DNA from: Caenorhabditis remanei
Taxonomy: Eukaryota > Nematoda > Chromadorea > Rhabditida > Rhabditidae
Length of the DNA: 64,000 bases
Reading direction: 5' to 3'
Assembly (NCBI RefSeq): GCF_010183535.1
Contig: NC_071328.1
Coordinates: 11,222,001 to 11,286,000 of the forward strand
In this document: positions 11,754-23,335 of the stretch, piece by piece
Layout: each line of letters starts with the position of its first letter
How positions within the stretch are numbered: the first letter of the stretch is position 1
The notes under the pieces: model-generated
What the model was told of the DNA's origin: nothing
What the model saw: the letters and a program-made list of their open reading frames with translations, nothing else
Database searches by the model: none
Program-made: the position numbers and the translations under genes

Positions 11754-12309
11754 ATTTTGGATGGTTTGGAATAAACGAACATTTTGTTAATTTAATGTGA
11801 TAGTACTGTATTCAACACTGAGAAAATATACATCATTCAGATGTCTTTTTGTTGAGAATTTCCTATTAGCACGACACGCGTCTTACAACCGCGCTCTACC
11901 GAAACCAAAGAATATTGCTTGAGAAATTGAGAGGTTCAGAGGAAATGAGAAATTTCTAAATAAACTTCCACAATTTTCAGATTCCGAGATGCCAGAAGTT
12001 TGATGTTTAATGTTCGATTTCATATGATTATTTGCAGTTCTTGCTTCTGAATCCTCTTAACTTTCTTTCGAAATTCCTCCTAATTGACTGGTTGATTTCT
12101 GTGGCATTGAGACAACATTCACACGGATTTCTGTCTTTAAAACATCAATTTTGAGTTTTGGAGCTCCTTTTCCGAGAAATCAGTTTCACGTGGCATATTT
12201 CTTTATGGAAAGCGCCTTCACAGTTTTATGCCCAATTTGTTCGGTCTGTAAATCAAAAACAAACGAGCAAAGAAAGACAACAAAGAAATTATTTATCCTC
12301 TTTATCAAT
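11754..12309. other. Intergenic, convergent 3' ends
   Basis: About 550 bp between two convergent Cys-module genes. No gene or repeat is evident; it should contain both 3' UTRs. Confidence 0.5.
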
Positions 12310-12713
12310 TCAAAGGCACAATCCATTGGTGCATGTCATACCATGTGGACATTCATATCTTTCCTTGCAATTCATTCCAGGTCTCATGTTCTTCTTGATG
12401 AATCTCTTAGATTTACGCTTGCGTCTAGCTGTGACGTTGTCCTGATCCGCAAATTTCTTGATAGGTTGCCAGTAAGTGCAAACTCCTTTACGGCAGTAGA
12501 ATCCTTTTGGGCAGACCTGGTCAGGGCAATCGGCAATTGGCATGGATCCTCCCATCGGTTCAGTATCATCGAGTGCTTGATCAACGATATCGTCAACATC
12601 CGGTATCTGGCAGAGAGTCCCGAGGACAAAGACCGAGAGAAGCAACACCTGGAAAGGAAGAAAGTATTAGAGGACAGGGAGAGAGGGAAGGCACTTACCC
12701 AAAGCTTACTCAT
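12310..12713 (-). CDS. Secreted two-module Cys protein
   Basis: Two exons: 12699-12713 (MSKLW) and 12310-12648, joined in phase for about 117 residues. The join gives a signal peptide (MSKLWVLLLSVFVLGTLCQ). An acidic propeptide-like stretch (DVDDIVDQALDDTEP) precedes the first module, CPDQVCPKGFYCRKGVC (C-x4-C-x5-C-x4-C). A basic spacer containing RRKRKSKR, a typical proprotein-convertase site, leads to the second module, CKERYECPHGMTCTNGLC (C-x5-C-x5-C-x4-C). The layout suggests a secreted precursor processed into two small disulfide-rich peptides, but processing is inferred. The next gene upstream on the same strand is a damaged paralogue with the same intron position and promoter layout. 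Confidence 0.8.
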
Positions 12714-12753
12714 GGTTCTGGTTTCTGATTGAAACATCTGCGGTGAGAGTCTT

Positions 12754-12761
12754 CTTTTATA
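12754..12761 (-). promoter_or_regulatory. TATA box
   Basis: TATAAAAG on the minus strand, about 40 bases before the start codon at 12713. The paralogous gene has a TATA-like sequence at the same distance within the same local context (TATA followed by GAAGAC), which supports function. Confidence 0.55.
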
Positions 12762-13047
12762 CCCGAGTCCTACTTCAGAGATTCCACGTGAATCAAGGAC
12801 ACTAGGCTGAGGTCACGGAAGACGTCTCGACAAAATTATTCAGAATATTCCGTGCGATGAGGTTAGAAAATAACTTAAAGCAACAGAAAAACAAAACCAA
12901 ACGAAATTTTTCATACGGATTCGATCCCTCTGTCCCTTGATACCGAAATTCATACTGTCTTCATACAGAAAGGCACTTTCTGACACTCATGCTGGCCCCC
13001 AAAACGGTACTAATTGCAATGAAATGATTTATTCGTTCAGAAATTCG

Positions 13048-13584
13048 AATACAGAATTCTTTGTAACAGTACATATTATGTGGACATTCATATCTCTCCT
13101 TCCATTTATTTCATTCCATGAGCAATCGAGTCGTTCAAGAGGACATACTTTGGGTTCTGATCGTCAAAAACAAGGTCCAACATATAACGACACAATCCGA
13201 ATTCACAAGAATTCTCTTCCGGACAATGATTCATTTCGTTACTCCTTTGAAAATTAGACACCGGCTCACATTCCCGACTGCTACACAAATCAGTTCCAGA
13301 GCAATCTGAGTCTTTACGGCATGATGCAGCAGAGAATTTCCTCACAGGTTGCCAGAGAGTACAGATTCCTTTTCGACAATAGAATCCTTTTGGGCAGACC
13401 TGTCCAGGGCAATCGGCCGAGGAATGATTGAACTTCTTCATCGAACGATTTCTTGTTGATATCTTCGTTTTCCGAGGACTGACCAAGAGTTCCGAGGACA
13501 AACAGGGAAAGAAGCAAGATCTGGAAAATCAGAAGCTTTTTTGAGGAAAATAGGAAGGAAGAAACATACCAAGAGCGTGTTCAT
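13048..13584 (-). pseudogene. Frameshifted Cys-module paralogue
   Basis: First exon 13570-13584 (MNTLL) and a second exon from 13520 give a signal peptide like that of the neighbour (ILLLSLFVLGTLGQ) and an acidic stretch (SENEDINKKSFDEE). The reading frame must then shift, between about 13410 and 13430, to reach ADCPGQVCPKGFYCRKGIC, the counterpart of the neighbour's first module. A further module (CRKDSDCSGTDLCSSREC) follows. A second shift near 13095-13110 is needed to read the last homologous piece (RYECPHNMYCYKEFC). No GT-AG intron repairs either shift in phase. It is therefore probably a pseudogene; two base-calling errors are the alternative. The number of modules (three or four) exceeds that of the neighbour. 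Confidence 0.65.
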
Positions 13585-14779
13585 GATTTTGATTCCACAT
13601 GAAAAATTCAACGGAGCGGGTCTTCTTATATACCCATATGCTAATCGAATCGTCGTTTCAAGCCATAAAACTCCATGGAAATTCGAGAAAATAGAGAAAA
13701 AAATTTATGATCCCGAAATTTTCACGAGGAGAAAATGATGGGAATGTGAATCATCGATCATAAAACTACAGAGCAGTTCTGGTTGAAATCAGATTACTGT
13801 AGCTAAGGAATTGAAAATAATCTAGTCGTAGTAGGATGAATCCCAAAACAACTCTACAGTAAAATACAGTAATCTCGTAAAGTGTGCTCCAAAAAATAAT
13901 CCAATGAAAGCATATACTATATCGAAGGTCAGATTTTCAAAGTTTTCATGGTGTCCCTGATGGAAGTCAATCCGTAAAATGGTATATTTTTAATTAGCTT
14001 TTGTTTTTTGGAAACAAATCTTTGACGCAATTGTTTTCTATTTTACAGATCGTATTCCGAATGTAGTTGAGTTTATTTATTATTCAGTGCCCACAGATTT
14101 TTATTATGGCTGGAATCCTATCCTAGTTTTCCCTCTGTCGACCAATGTCGACCCTATATTTTCCGATTCGACCCAACAATAATTCCCCATTCATTCATAG
14201 CAAGCGTTCATGATATATTGATTTATTCAACCCCTTTTCTCCGTCACCCGTAAACACACCGCTGTGTTTGTATGTTTTCTGTTTCGTTTGCATGTGACTG
14301 CCTCTAGTCGATTTCTCCTCCTTTCTTTCTTCCCCCGACCGAAAAAAAAACATTCCCTTTCTCTTTCGGTTGCTTGGATACTGCTTCTGAAATTCTTCAC
14401 AGACAACGTCATTTTTCATTGGATTTCCATTTTAATGCCTTTCTGGTAATTTCATGTTTTGTTTGAACAAAAAGTCCCTGATTTCTCTCATTCTTGCCCT
14501 TTCCAACGCGTTTTTCACTAGCTGTGCATTGTTGCGTCATGGTGTTTCGCGCGCGTGTTTGCGGCCGTCGTCGATTCGTGTGCATTGTCACATTTCGAAA
14601 ATTTCTCGTTCAAACTAGTTTTTCTTCGATCTTCTATTGTTTTCTATCGATTTTATTAATTTTTAATAGCGTTATTATTTAAGATTAACACTCATACGTT
14701 TTTAAATTTACTTCCCGCTCACTTCTCAAAAAATTAATTCATCATCATTTCAGAATTTATTCGGAACGTGGGTATTTAA
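13585..14779. other. Intergenic, rbpl-1 upstream region
   Basis: About 1.2 kb between divergent genes. TACTGTAG-type motifs occur near 13795-13880. A pyrimidine-rich segment with a CG-rich patch around 14540-14575 precedes rbpl-1 and is a plausible promoter/5' UTR. The ATTTCAG at 14748-14754 is a possible splice or trans-splice acceptor 26 bases before the ATG. No gene is supported. Confidence 0.45.
13625..13632 (-). promoter_or_regulatory. TATA box of frameshifted paralogue
   Basis: TATATAAG on the minus strand, about 40 bases upstream of the start codon at 13584. It matches the position and flanks of the TATA box of the adjacent paralogue, so it was probably duplicated with the gene. Confidence 0.5.
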
Positions 14780-17700
14780 ATGTCGTCAATTCACTACAAG
14801 TTCCGAGCGGAGCTTGATTACAAAACACTGCAGTTTGATGGGTTGCATATACGTGGAGAACAGCTCGTCCGTGAGATTTGTGCCAAGGAAAATCTAAAAT
14901 TGGAGCTCTTTGAATTGCAGCTTCAGGTGAGGAATTGCTCATAAGAAATTCCAGTTTTAACTCAAAGAATTTTCAGAATGCACACACTAAGAAAATGTAT
15001 ACAGATGATGAGCTGATTCCGAGAAACTCGTCTATAATAGTTCAAAGATCACCCAGAAAGGATGCAGCTAAAATTCAAAAAGTCCAGTAAGTTTATTGAT
15101 TTTTCTATTCAGAAAATATCAGAATAAATATAATTTTCAGAGCCGGTGTTAATTCTGGCATGGTCAATCAAGCAGATGCCTCGTCTTCTTCCCTTGATCC
15201 AAATATCCATATTGGTTCGGTAAGTCTAGCTTTGCAAACGCGATATCAAAACAATAAACTGAATTCATTTCAGGCTGAGTTTGAAAATATGGATGAAGCA
15301 GAACGACTCAATCACATCAGGGATCAATCAACTAGAGCTTATGATCCATCAAAGTAAGAATTTTCAAACATTCGAATCGTTTTTCAATTTCAAAAGTTAT
15401 ACGTTACTATTTTTCCAGCTTCCGACGACGACCACAAGGAATCATGACAGGACCACCACCACCAACATACACATGCAATCGCTGCTATCAGCCGGGACAC
15501 TGGTACAAAAACTGCCCGATGGTAATACCTAAAACGGACTCACCTCCTGCCTACTTCTGTCTTTTTTGTACCTCCTCGCGGAGCCCTTTCTTCTATATGA
15601 GCTCTATTTTGCTCGTTTGTATAAAATATTGTGTGTGTGCGATGAAAGAAGATAAAACACCCATTTTTTGTAGTTTTTTATTGGGACTTTTCTAATGTAA
15701 TTTACACGATTGAAATGGTTTTCAGCATTTTTTAGGTGCGAATCGTTTTCCCAACAAATTGCAGACCACTTTCGTCTCTGGGTGCAGTCATCGACATCCA
15801 CCATTGCCGCCCGCAATAGTTGTTCTAATTTTCAGCAAAAGTGTCTCTATTTTCAGCTCAACACGAAGCGGACAACAGGAATACCATCGCAAGAGTTAAT
15901 GGAAACTACTGCTGATGATCCAGCAGCGATGCTGCATCCAAGCGGAAAGTATGTAGTTCCAATAATGCATTGGAAAGCTCGACAGGACACATTAGCCAAG
16001 AAGGTAAGAGTTGAAAGCATGGTCACAGCTACCTGAGATGATTTGTTCCATTTGCATTCCACAACGTTTCAGCTCGAAGACGGATCTTCGTCCCCAGCTC
16101 AGGCCGATCGTAAAGTACCACCAGAGTTGCTTTGTCCGCTGTGCCAATCTCTATTTAAAGAAGCCATTGTTACTTCATGTTGCGGTAATTCGTACTGTGC
16201 CGAGTGCATCGAGCAAAGGATAATAGACCCGGAGAACAGAAAATGTCCAGGAGCTGATTGTGGTCGTGATCTGTCTATTACCAGTATCATACCGAATAAA
16301 ACTCTCCGAGATGCAGCTGCTGCATGGCTCAGTGCCGGTGCTCCCGGTCAACCAACTGCTCAAGGAATACAAGAGCCAGAACAAATTAGAATTCGCATTG
16401 GGCTGAAAGCACCTGCGTCATCTAATGCAATTTCTTCTCAACAATTGACATCTGGAATTTCTCCTGGAAGTGCTTTAGTTTCTCAGCAGCCTGCACCATC
16501 CGTTGCGGTTTCAACAGTTCCTCCGTCACAGGTAAGTGCATATTATTCTGAAAAAGAAACGAATAGGATGTAATTTTTTCTATGCAGACTGCCCTTGCTG
16601 TTTCCTGTCTCCCTTCATCATCCACCCTCGCTAGCACAGGTATTGTTCAAGATGTCAGCCTGCCACCTCCACGTCTTCATCACGAGCTTCCGCCAGGAAT
16701 TCCAGGAGTCACGGGTCTTCCTCACTTCCCTCAAGCCGTTCCCGGTATTCCGAATGCGGCTGTCCCACAAACCCAACCAGTTTCTCTCAATTATGGGTTA
16801 GTTTCATTTGAATATGCCAAATGTCTCATTTTTCGAATAGTTTCAGCATTGCTGCTTATACTGCCGGATTCCCTCCTGCAGCATCGTCGGGCCCTCGTGT
16901 ATCTACTATTAGTGACGAATGGAATGCCTTCCTTCAAACCAAAGACAGACATGATAAGCGTAGAGACAAAGATAGGCCACGACATAAAGATGGACATGAT
17001 TCTAGAAGTCGTAGGAGACGGTAAGCTTTGAATTGATATAATCATATGCTATAATATAGTTTTTAAAACGCTACAGAGATTCTTCATCATCGTCATCATC
17101 ATCGTCTGCCACATCGTATTCAGATGAAGAGGAGCGTCAACGTCGACGACGTCGAGAAAAGGAGTCATCGAAGAAGAGAAGAAGCGTAGAAAAAGAGCGC
17201 CCGAGACGTGATGATCATAGAAGAGAACGTGATCGCGAAAGAGATCGTGATCGTGAGTATCGGGATCATCGTGATCATCGGGAGCATCGTGATCACCGTG
17301 ACGCTAGAAGCAAAGATTCAAAAGTTTCGGCTTCCTCCTCATCTCATCGTAGAGATCGGGACGATGAGAAACGAAGAGACAGAAAGAGAGACGATGGAAG
17401 AAAGAAAGATCGTGAAGAAAAGATGGAGGAAGACACCAGAGAGCGGTTAGTTTTAAACAATTAGCAGGAAACCTAACTTAATTAGTTCTTTAGTTCTTGG
17501 TAAGTAATTTCACCTTTAGATGTTTAGTTTCAAAATAACTAGTAAATTAAGAATTTGAGATAGACGCATGACTGTCGTTGATTGTCATCTAAATTATGGT
17601 ATTACTAACAAATTTGACATGTGATTATCTTTATACTTTTTTCAGGGCGAACAAAGATGTGGAGTCGAAAGATGAGGATGAGATAGATGGGATCATTGCG

Positions 17701-19429
17701 GAGTACGGTAATGCGCTTGCACCGGAAACTGTTGGAGAGACTCGTGTCACTGAAGAAAAAGAGAATTTGAACGATGAGGAAATCTCAACACCACACGAAG
17801 AGAATACTCAATCTCCCGTATCAAAAGCCGTCGACGAGGATGAGCCAGCGGCAGACGAAGAACCTGTGGACGAAGAGAACAGTCTTCCTTCTCGTGAAAA
17901 ATCATTGGATTCTGTGAATCAAGCAATGGAAACTAGTGAAGCTGAAGTAGCTGAAACTAAGGAGGAGAAAATGCCTCTTGAAGAAGAAGAGGATGATGAA
18001 GAAATGGAGGCCGACGTCGAAATGAAAGAAAATCAAGAGAAAGAGGACGAAGAGACCGACCGAAAAGCGAAAGAATCTCAATCTTCGACAATGAATACAG
18101 CAGATGAGGATGATGAAGGAGGGAAGAAATCCAGAAAACATAAGAAAAGTAAGAAGAGCAAAAAGCACCACCGTAAGGAAGATGATGGGGATGATGAGGA
18201 TGAAGAAAGAAGAAGAAAGAAGCATAAGAAGCACAAGAAGGAGAAAAAAACGAAGAAAGATAGAAGAGATGCTGATTCTGATCAAGAAGATGATAGAAAG
18301 CACAGAAAGAAGGAGAGAGATTCTGACAAAAAGTATGATGATGAGGATGACTCTGATAGGAAGGAACGAAAGAAAGAAAAGAACCGTACCGAAAGCTACA
18401 GCACAACTGATCGTAGTGAGAGAAACAAAGAGAAAGAGAAAAAGGAGGATGATGTAGATGATCGTAAGGAGAAAAAGAAGGAGAGTGACAGACGTCAGGA
18501 TGAGGATGACAAAAAAAAAGAGCGGAAGCGCGATCGTGAACATGAGGAGTATGACAGTGATGTAAGTTTTTAAAGTTTTGAAAAGTGTTCTGAGAACTAG
18601 TTACTTTGATATTGTCGAGAATCATAGGTTAATGTTTTAAAAGAAGTTACAGGCTCCGAAAATCAAAGTGAAACGTGACGAAAAGATCAAAGATGATCGG
18701 AAAGAGTCTGATCGAGAGAAAGATCGGAAGAAGGAAGATGAGAAGGAGAAGAGGAAGGAAAGGGACGAGCGTGATAAGAAGCGGGAAAAAGAAAAAGAGA
18801 AAGAAAGAGAGAAAGAACGTGCGAAGGAAAAAGAAAAGGAGAAGGAACGGGAGCGGGAGAAAGAGAAAGAACGCCTGAAGGAAAAGGAAAAGGAGGCTGA
18901 AAAGGAGAGACAAAAAGAGAAAGAACGCGAGAAGAACAAAGAGAAAGAACGAAAAGAAAAGGCCAAGGAATTAGTGCCAGAGAAGCCAAGGCGTTCCGTT
19001 CACGAAAGACTTCAACGAGCCGATACCGTGAAAGTTTCCTCGTCCTCCTTATCGAAAACCGTACCTACTCTGGCTCGGAAACCCGTTTCGTTCACTGTCA
19101 CTTCGAGCAAAGCTGCATCGAACATCAGAGTTCGTCAGTACTCCTCGTCCTCGTCGACGAAGGAACAAGAAGAGGAAGATGTGAGTGTTGATATCGGTTT
19201 GAACATTTAAGAGTTCAACATTTTCAGCGTTCCAAGCAAGATCGTCGTAAGAAAGACGAAACTGATGTGGAAAGCATTGGAGATAAGGACAAGGTAAAAC
19301 AACTAATTAATTGAAAAAATTTTTCAATGAAGCAATAACTTTTAGAAGCAGAAGTCGTCTCGTCAACTATCAGCAAGTGGGCCAACAGTCAGCATGCACA
19401 AGAATACCAAAATCAAGTTCGATCTTTAA
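14780..19429 (+). CDS. rbpl-1: RBBP6-like E3 ligase / mRNA 3'-end factor
   Basis: Fourteen exons join in phase for about 1156 residues. Domain order is that of RBBP6/Mpe1: an N-terminal DWNN ubiquitin-like domain (MSSIHYKFRAELDYKTLQFDGL at the start; TDDELIPRNSSIIV), a CCHC zinc knuckle (CNRCYQPGHWYKNC) in exon 15419-15521, and a RING/U-box-like domain in exon 16073-16531 (LLCPLCQSLFKEAIVTSCC, YCAECI, CPGADC). A proline-rich segment, an Arg/Ser/Asp-rich region and about 550 residues of Lys/Glu/Asp-rich sequence follow. Yeast Mpe1 and human RBBP6 act in the cleavage and polyadenylation complex; RBBP6 also binds p53 and Rb. The C-terminal third is a highly biased KE-repeat, coded by nearly pure purines on the plus strand. 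It is nuclear by family. Exons: 14780-14926, 14977-15086, 15141-15219, 15274-15353, 15419-15521, 15857-16003, 16073-16531, 16588-16796, 16847-17020, 17077-17445, 17646-18561, 18653-19180, 19228-19293, 19346-19429. Confidence 0.93.
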
Positions 19430-19989
19430 TAGCCGTCTCTACCATTTCTTCTGTGTATTTATTATGTTTCTCTCTCGTCCCGTTGTTTTTGGCACCCAAT
19501 ATTCTTCTATATCCCAGATTCCCATTCCATCTCTTCTAGTTCATTGTAGACAAATTTATTTCCTGTTACCTCTCTGCCCGCTCCCAATTTTCATAAACTT
19601 AACTATATTTCATTTTTATCCGTTTCTGTCTTTTCATCGATTCGCTTAGGATCATAGAATCGCTGTTTGGTTTCTTTATCATATTTGTTTCTTGTACCCA
19701 TTGGAATGAAATATTTTTCGGTTATATCGTTCGATTTACTTTATTTTTCAACTTTGTGCATTTTTTGTATCTCGGTTTTATTTCTGCCGCAAACAATATC
19801 AATATCAATATGAAATGCATATTTTACAGATAGTCGAAAAGTACTTTTATTTGAGAAAACCCTTTCCGACGCACTAGTTTCAAAATAATTTTTGAATTGA
19901 CACATGTGAGCTCTAAAAATTTGAAAGAAACCTAACATATCGGCGCCACATTCGAATTGTGACATATACGAACACTTATTTTTCTTCAG
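19430..19989. other. rbpl-1 3' UTR and fcp-1 upstream
   Basis: 560 bp between two same-strand genes. It is T-rich after the rbpl-1 stop, as in nematode 3' UTRs. CTTCAG directly abuts the fcp-1 ATG, which looks like a trans-splice acceptor with no 5' UTR. Whether the pair forms an operon cannot be decided from sequence; the spacing is longer than the usual ~100 bp. Confidence 0.45.
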
Positions 19990-22312
19990 ATGGAAGTAAT
20001 ATTTGAAGAAAGTGCAGCAGATTGCACAGCTGGCCATTTGAAAGCTATTGACGGAACATTTGTGATTAAAGATGCGGTACTTCTGGAGTTTAAAATTAAA
20101 GGAGAAGTTGCTGGCAAGATTAAAACACCTTGCGACGGAGTGGTTTCATTTGGAAAAGGACTGAAGCCTGGAGTGGCGTTGAGTAAGGTATTCGAGACAA
20201 TTCGAAAGTTTAAAGACAAAGAATTTTGAATTTAGGGGCAAGTTATCGCGACAATGTCCGAATGCCAACATGATATTGTTATCAAGGATATGTGCGGAGA
20301 TTGTGGAAAAGATCTGCGAGAGAAAGGAGGAAGAGCTGGACAACGGAAAGAACAGGCGACGGCAAATGTTTCTATGATTCATCATGTACCAGAACTTATC
20401 GTATCTGATTCGGTGATCTAATGGAAATGTGACTGTTTTAATCATTTAAAATATTTCAGCTCGCGAAGAAAATTGGTTCAGCTGATGAAACAAACTTGAT
20501 CACTACAAGAAAATTAGTTCTTCTTGTTGATCTGGATCAAACAATTATTCACACTTCGGATAAACCAATGTCGGCGGACGCAGAAAAAGTATGGATTTAG
20601 TTCGAAATACAAATTTATAGTTTTTATATTTTCAGCACAAAGACATTACCAAATACAATCTGCACTCTCGAGTCTATACCACCAAACTTCGTCCTCATAC
20701 CACTGAATTTTTGAATAAAATGACAGCAATGTATGAGATGCACATTGTGACATACGGACAGAGACAGTATGCTCATCGAATCGCTCAGATCTTGGATCCA
20801 GATGCTCGTCTATTCGGGCAACGAATTCTCTCCAGAGATGAGCTTTTCTCGGCTCAACACAAGACAAGAAACTTGAAAGTGAGATATTCAATCTAAAATT
20901 CTTTTCATTAAACGATTCCAGGCATTGTTCCCATGTGGTGACAATCTCGTAGTGATTATCGACGATCGAGCTGATGTATGGCAATATTCTGAAGCGTTGA
21001 TTCAAATCAAGCCTTATCGATTCTTCAAAGAAGTCGGTGATATCAATGCACCGAAAGATTCAAAAGAGCAAATGCCAGTTCAAATTGAAGACGATGCTCA
21101 TGAGGATCGAGTTTTGGAAGAAATCGAAAGAGTTTTGACGAATATTCATGACAAATATTATGAGAAACACGATTTGAAGGATGCTGATCAGGCTTTGCTT
21201 GACGTGAAAGAAGTTATCAAAGAGGAACGACACAAAGTACTTGATGGATGTGTCATCGTTTTCTCTGGAATAGTACCAACTGGAGAAAAGCTGGAGAGAA
21301 CCGACATATACCGTCTTTGCGTGCAATTCGGAGCCACGATTGTTCCAGAAGTTGTGGAAGAAGTCACTCATGTCGTCGGAGCCAGATATGGGACAACGTA
21401 TGTATTTTTGTTTTTGGAAAGTTTGGAATCGTAATTTATTCAGAAAAGTTCATCAAGCTCACCGTCTCGGAAAGAATGTTGTCACTGTGCAATGGGTGTA
21501 TGCTTGTGTCGAAAAGTGGATGAAAGCAGATGAAAAGCAATTCGAATTGACAAAAGAGAGCACTCCACCAGTTGGACGACCACTCGGATCGAAATATGTA
21601 AATGATCTGTCGAATATGGATACGATTGGTAAGGCTGCTTTGGCTGATATGAATAATGAAGTTGACGAAGCACTGTCGGATGAGGATGAAGATGAAGGTG
21701 ATAATGACGACGATGAGGATGATGATGGGCCAGAAAATCGAGAAGATGATAAAGTTCAAAGACATAAGAGAGATAAAATTGCAGATAAAGAGAAAATTTA
21801 TCAAGAGGATGAAAAAGAGAAGAAGAGCGGAAGAAATGAGGAACCAGAAAGCAGTGATGCGCAGGGGAAAGGCCAGAAGAGAAAGCATTGTCCGGAGATG
21901 GATGACGGTGAAGAAGTAAGCATTTGGCACATAACAAGTATTTTGAATAAATTTTGATTGCAGGGGTCAGACTCAAAAGACGATGATGATGAGGCGCCAA
22001 TGTCATACAAAGCTCTGCTGTCAAGATCGCGTAAAGAAGGAAGAATTGTTCCAGAAAGCGATAAAGATGACGTTTTTGATGTGGATGATGAGGTAAGTTT
22101 ATACATATTCCTAATTTGGAAACTTCAACTAATTTTTTTAGAAGGGACACGTTGCTCCAACAAACATGGATGACGACGACGACGACGAAGACAATGAAGA
22201 CGAGGATGTAGCAGAATCTGATGATGACGACGAATTCGAGGATATGGCTGCTCTCATCGAGCGTCAAATCAGTGATGCGGCCGATGAGAAGGACGACAAT
22301 CACATGGAGTGA
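19990..22312 (+). CDS. fcp-1: RNA polymerase II CTD phosphatase FCP1
   Basis: Removes phosphate from the heptad repeats of the RNA polymerase II C-terminal domain, recycling the enzyme; nuclear. Eight exons join in phase (19990-20187, 20236-20412, 20460-20588, 20636-20878, 20922-21397, 21444-21915, 21964-22092, 22142-22312) for about 664 residues. The N terminus has a biotinyl/lipoyl-like beta segment (AGKIKTPCDGVVSFGKGLKP) and a CxxC pair (MCGDCGKDL). The FCP homology domain carries the catalytic DxDxT motif (LVLLVDLDQTIIHTS) and the later IDDRADVW block. A BRCT domain follows (LDGCVIVFSGIVPTGEKLER ... VTVQWVYACVEKW). The C-terminal ~200 residues are acidic and Lys-rich with long Asp/Glu runs, the region that in other species contacts TFIIF. 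All expected catalytic residues are present. Confidence 0.95.
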
Positions 22313-23335
22313 CTTGAATCTGTGAATTTATTCTAAATCTGTGCTATTCTTGTTGCATTTTCATATTTGTTTGCAGTTCGTTTTCATCTCGTTGTTTCTC
22401 TTTTTGATACTCAGAACTTCTGTACCATTACTTCTCTATTTTATAATTCAGCGGTTTCATCACTCTTTATTTCACTTATTCTTTTCTAATTCAAAGTACT
22501 CAAATATACCTCTGATTGTTCTGATTCTCTCAAATAATTTAATTTTCAATACTCTAAATATTTCTGTTTTGAAAACACGTTTTTGTCTGTTGCTATATGC
22601 CCTCTTTCTCTTTTTCGTCACACGTTGATCGTTCTATATGTTTTTCTGAATGAATTCAATTCATTTCGATTGATTGTTCCGGTCGATTCACAGTGATGCC
22701 GTTTGACCCGGAAGTATGATATTTTCTGAATTTTCAAAGATTTTTTGTGGTTCGAGCTGAAAATTATACTGATACGTTTGTCCTAAACGAAATCTATAAT
22801 TTTGAAAATTAGAAGTGTCAATAGATATCTTACTAACATTTTGTATATATTCCTCATTACAAACAAAAGTGTGTCATATTACACACCCACATTCATTCGT
22901 TTATAAAAGACATGCCTCTAGAAACTAGATTTTCTATCGATTCTTTTTTTCAACTTTGACTATTATTGTAATACTTCCTTAAGTCTCTTTCAGCAACATT
23001 GTTCTCCGAAAATTTCGTAATAAAAATTGTTTACAACATTATAAAAACGAAACGATGAATCAATCATCAAAAGCATCATTTCGCTGAAATTTTCTACTGC
23101 CAGATCAAACATTATTTACTTTTTTTAAACTCAAAACTCTTATTTGCTTTTTTGGCTCCATCACGAACTCCTTATTCATATACTTTTTCTTCTATGGAGC
23201 GTGTTTACACTCAGTCTCGCTCATTCTATCTAAACCACTTTTTTCTAGTTTCTTTGAGTGTCTGTGTGTTTTTTGCAGTTTTTATTGATTTTTCAATTCT
23301 CGTAATTTCAGTTTGAAGCTTATCTCCAAGCCAGA
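22313..23335. other. fcp-1 3' UTR and syx-7 upstream
   Basis: About 1 kb, T-rich throughout. No gene supported. The last ~100 bases (from 23232) are also present upstream of the second syx-7 copy and include an AATTTCAG acceptor at 23304-23311, probably for trans-splicing before the ATG at 23336. Confidence 0.5.

Noticed and set aside
12151..12732. 193-residue plus-strand open frame
   Set aside because: Antisense shadow of the secreted Cys-module gene at 12310-12713.
17902..18966. Long minus-strand open frames rich in Phe/Leu/Ser
   Set aside because: Antisense of the purine-rich KE repeat of rbpl-1; the composition explains the lack of stops.
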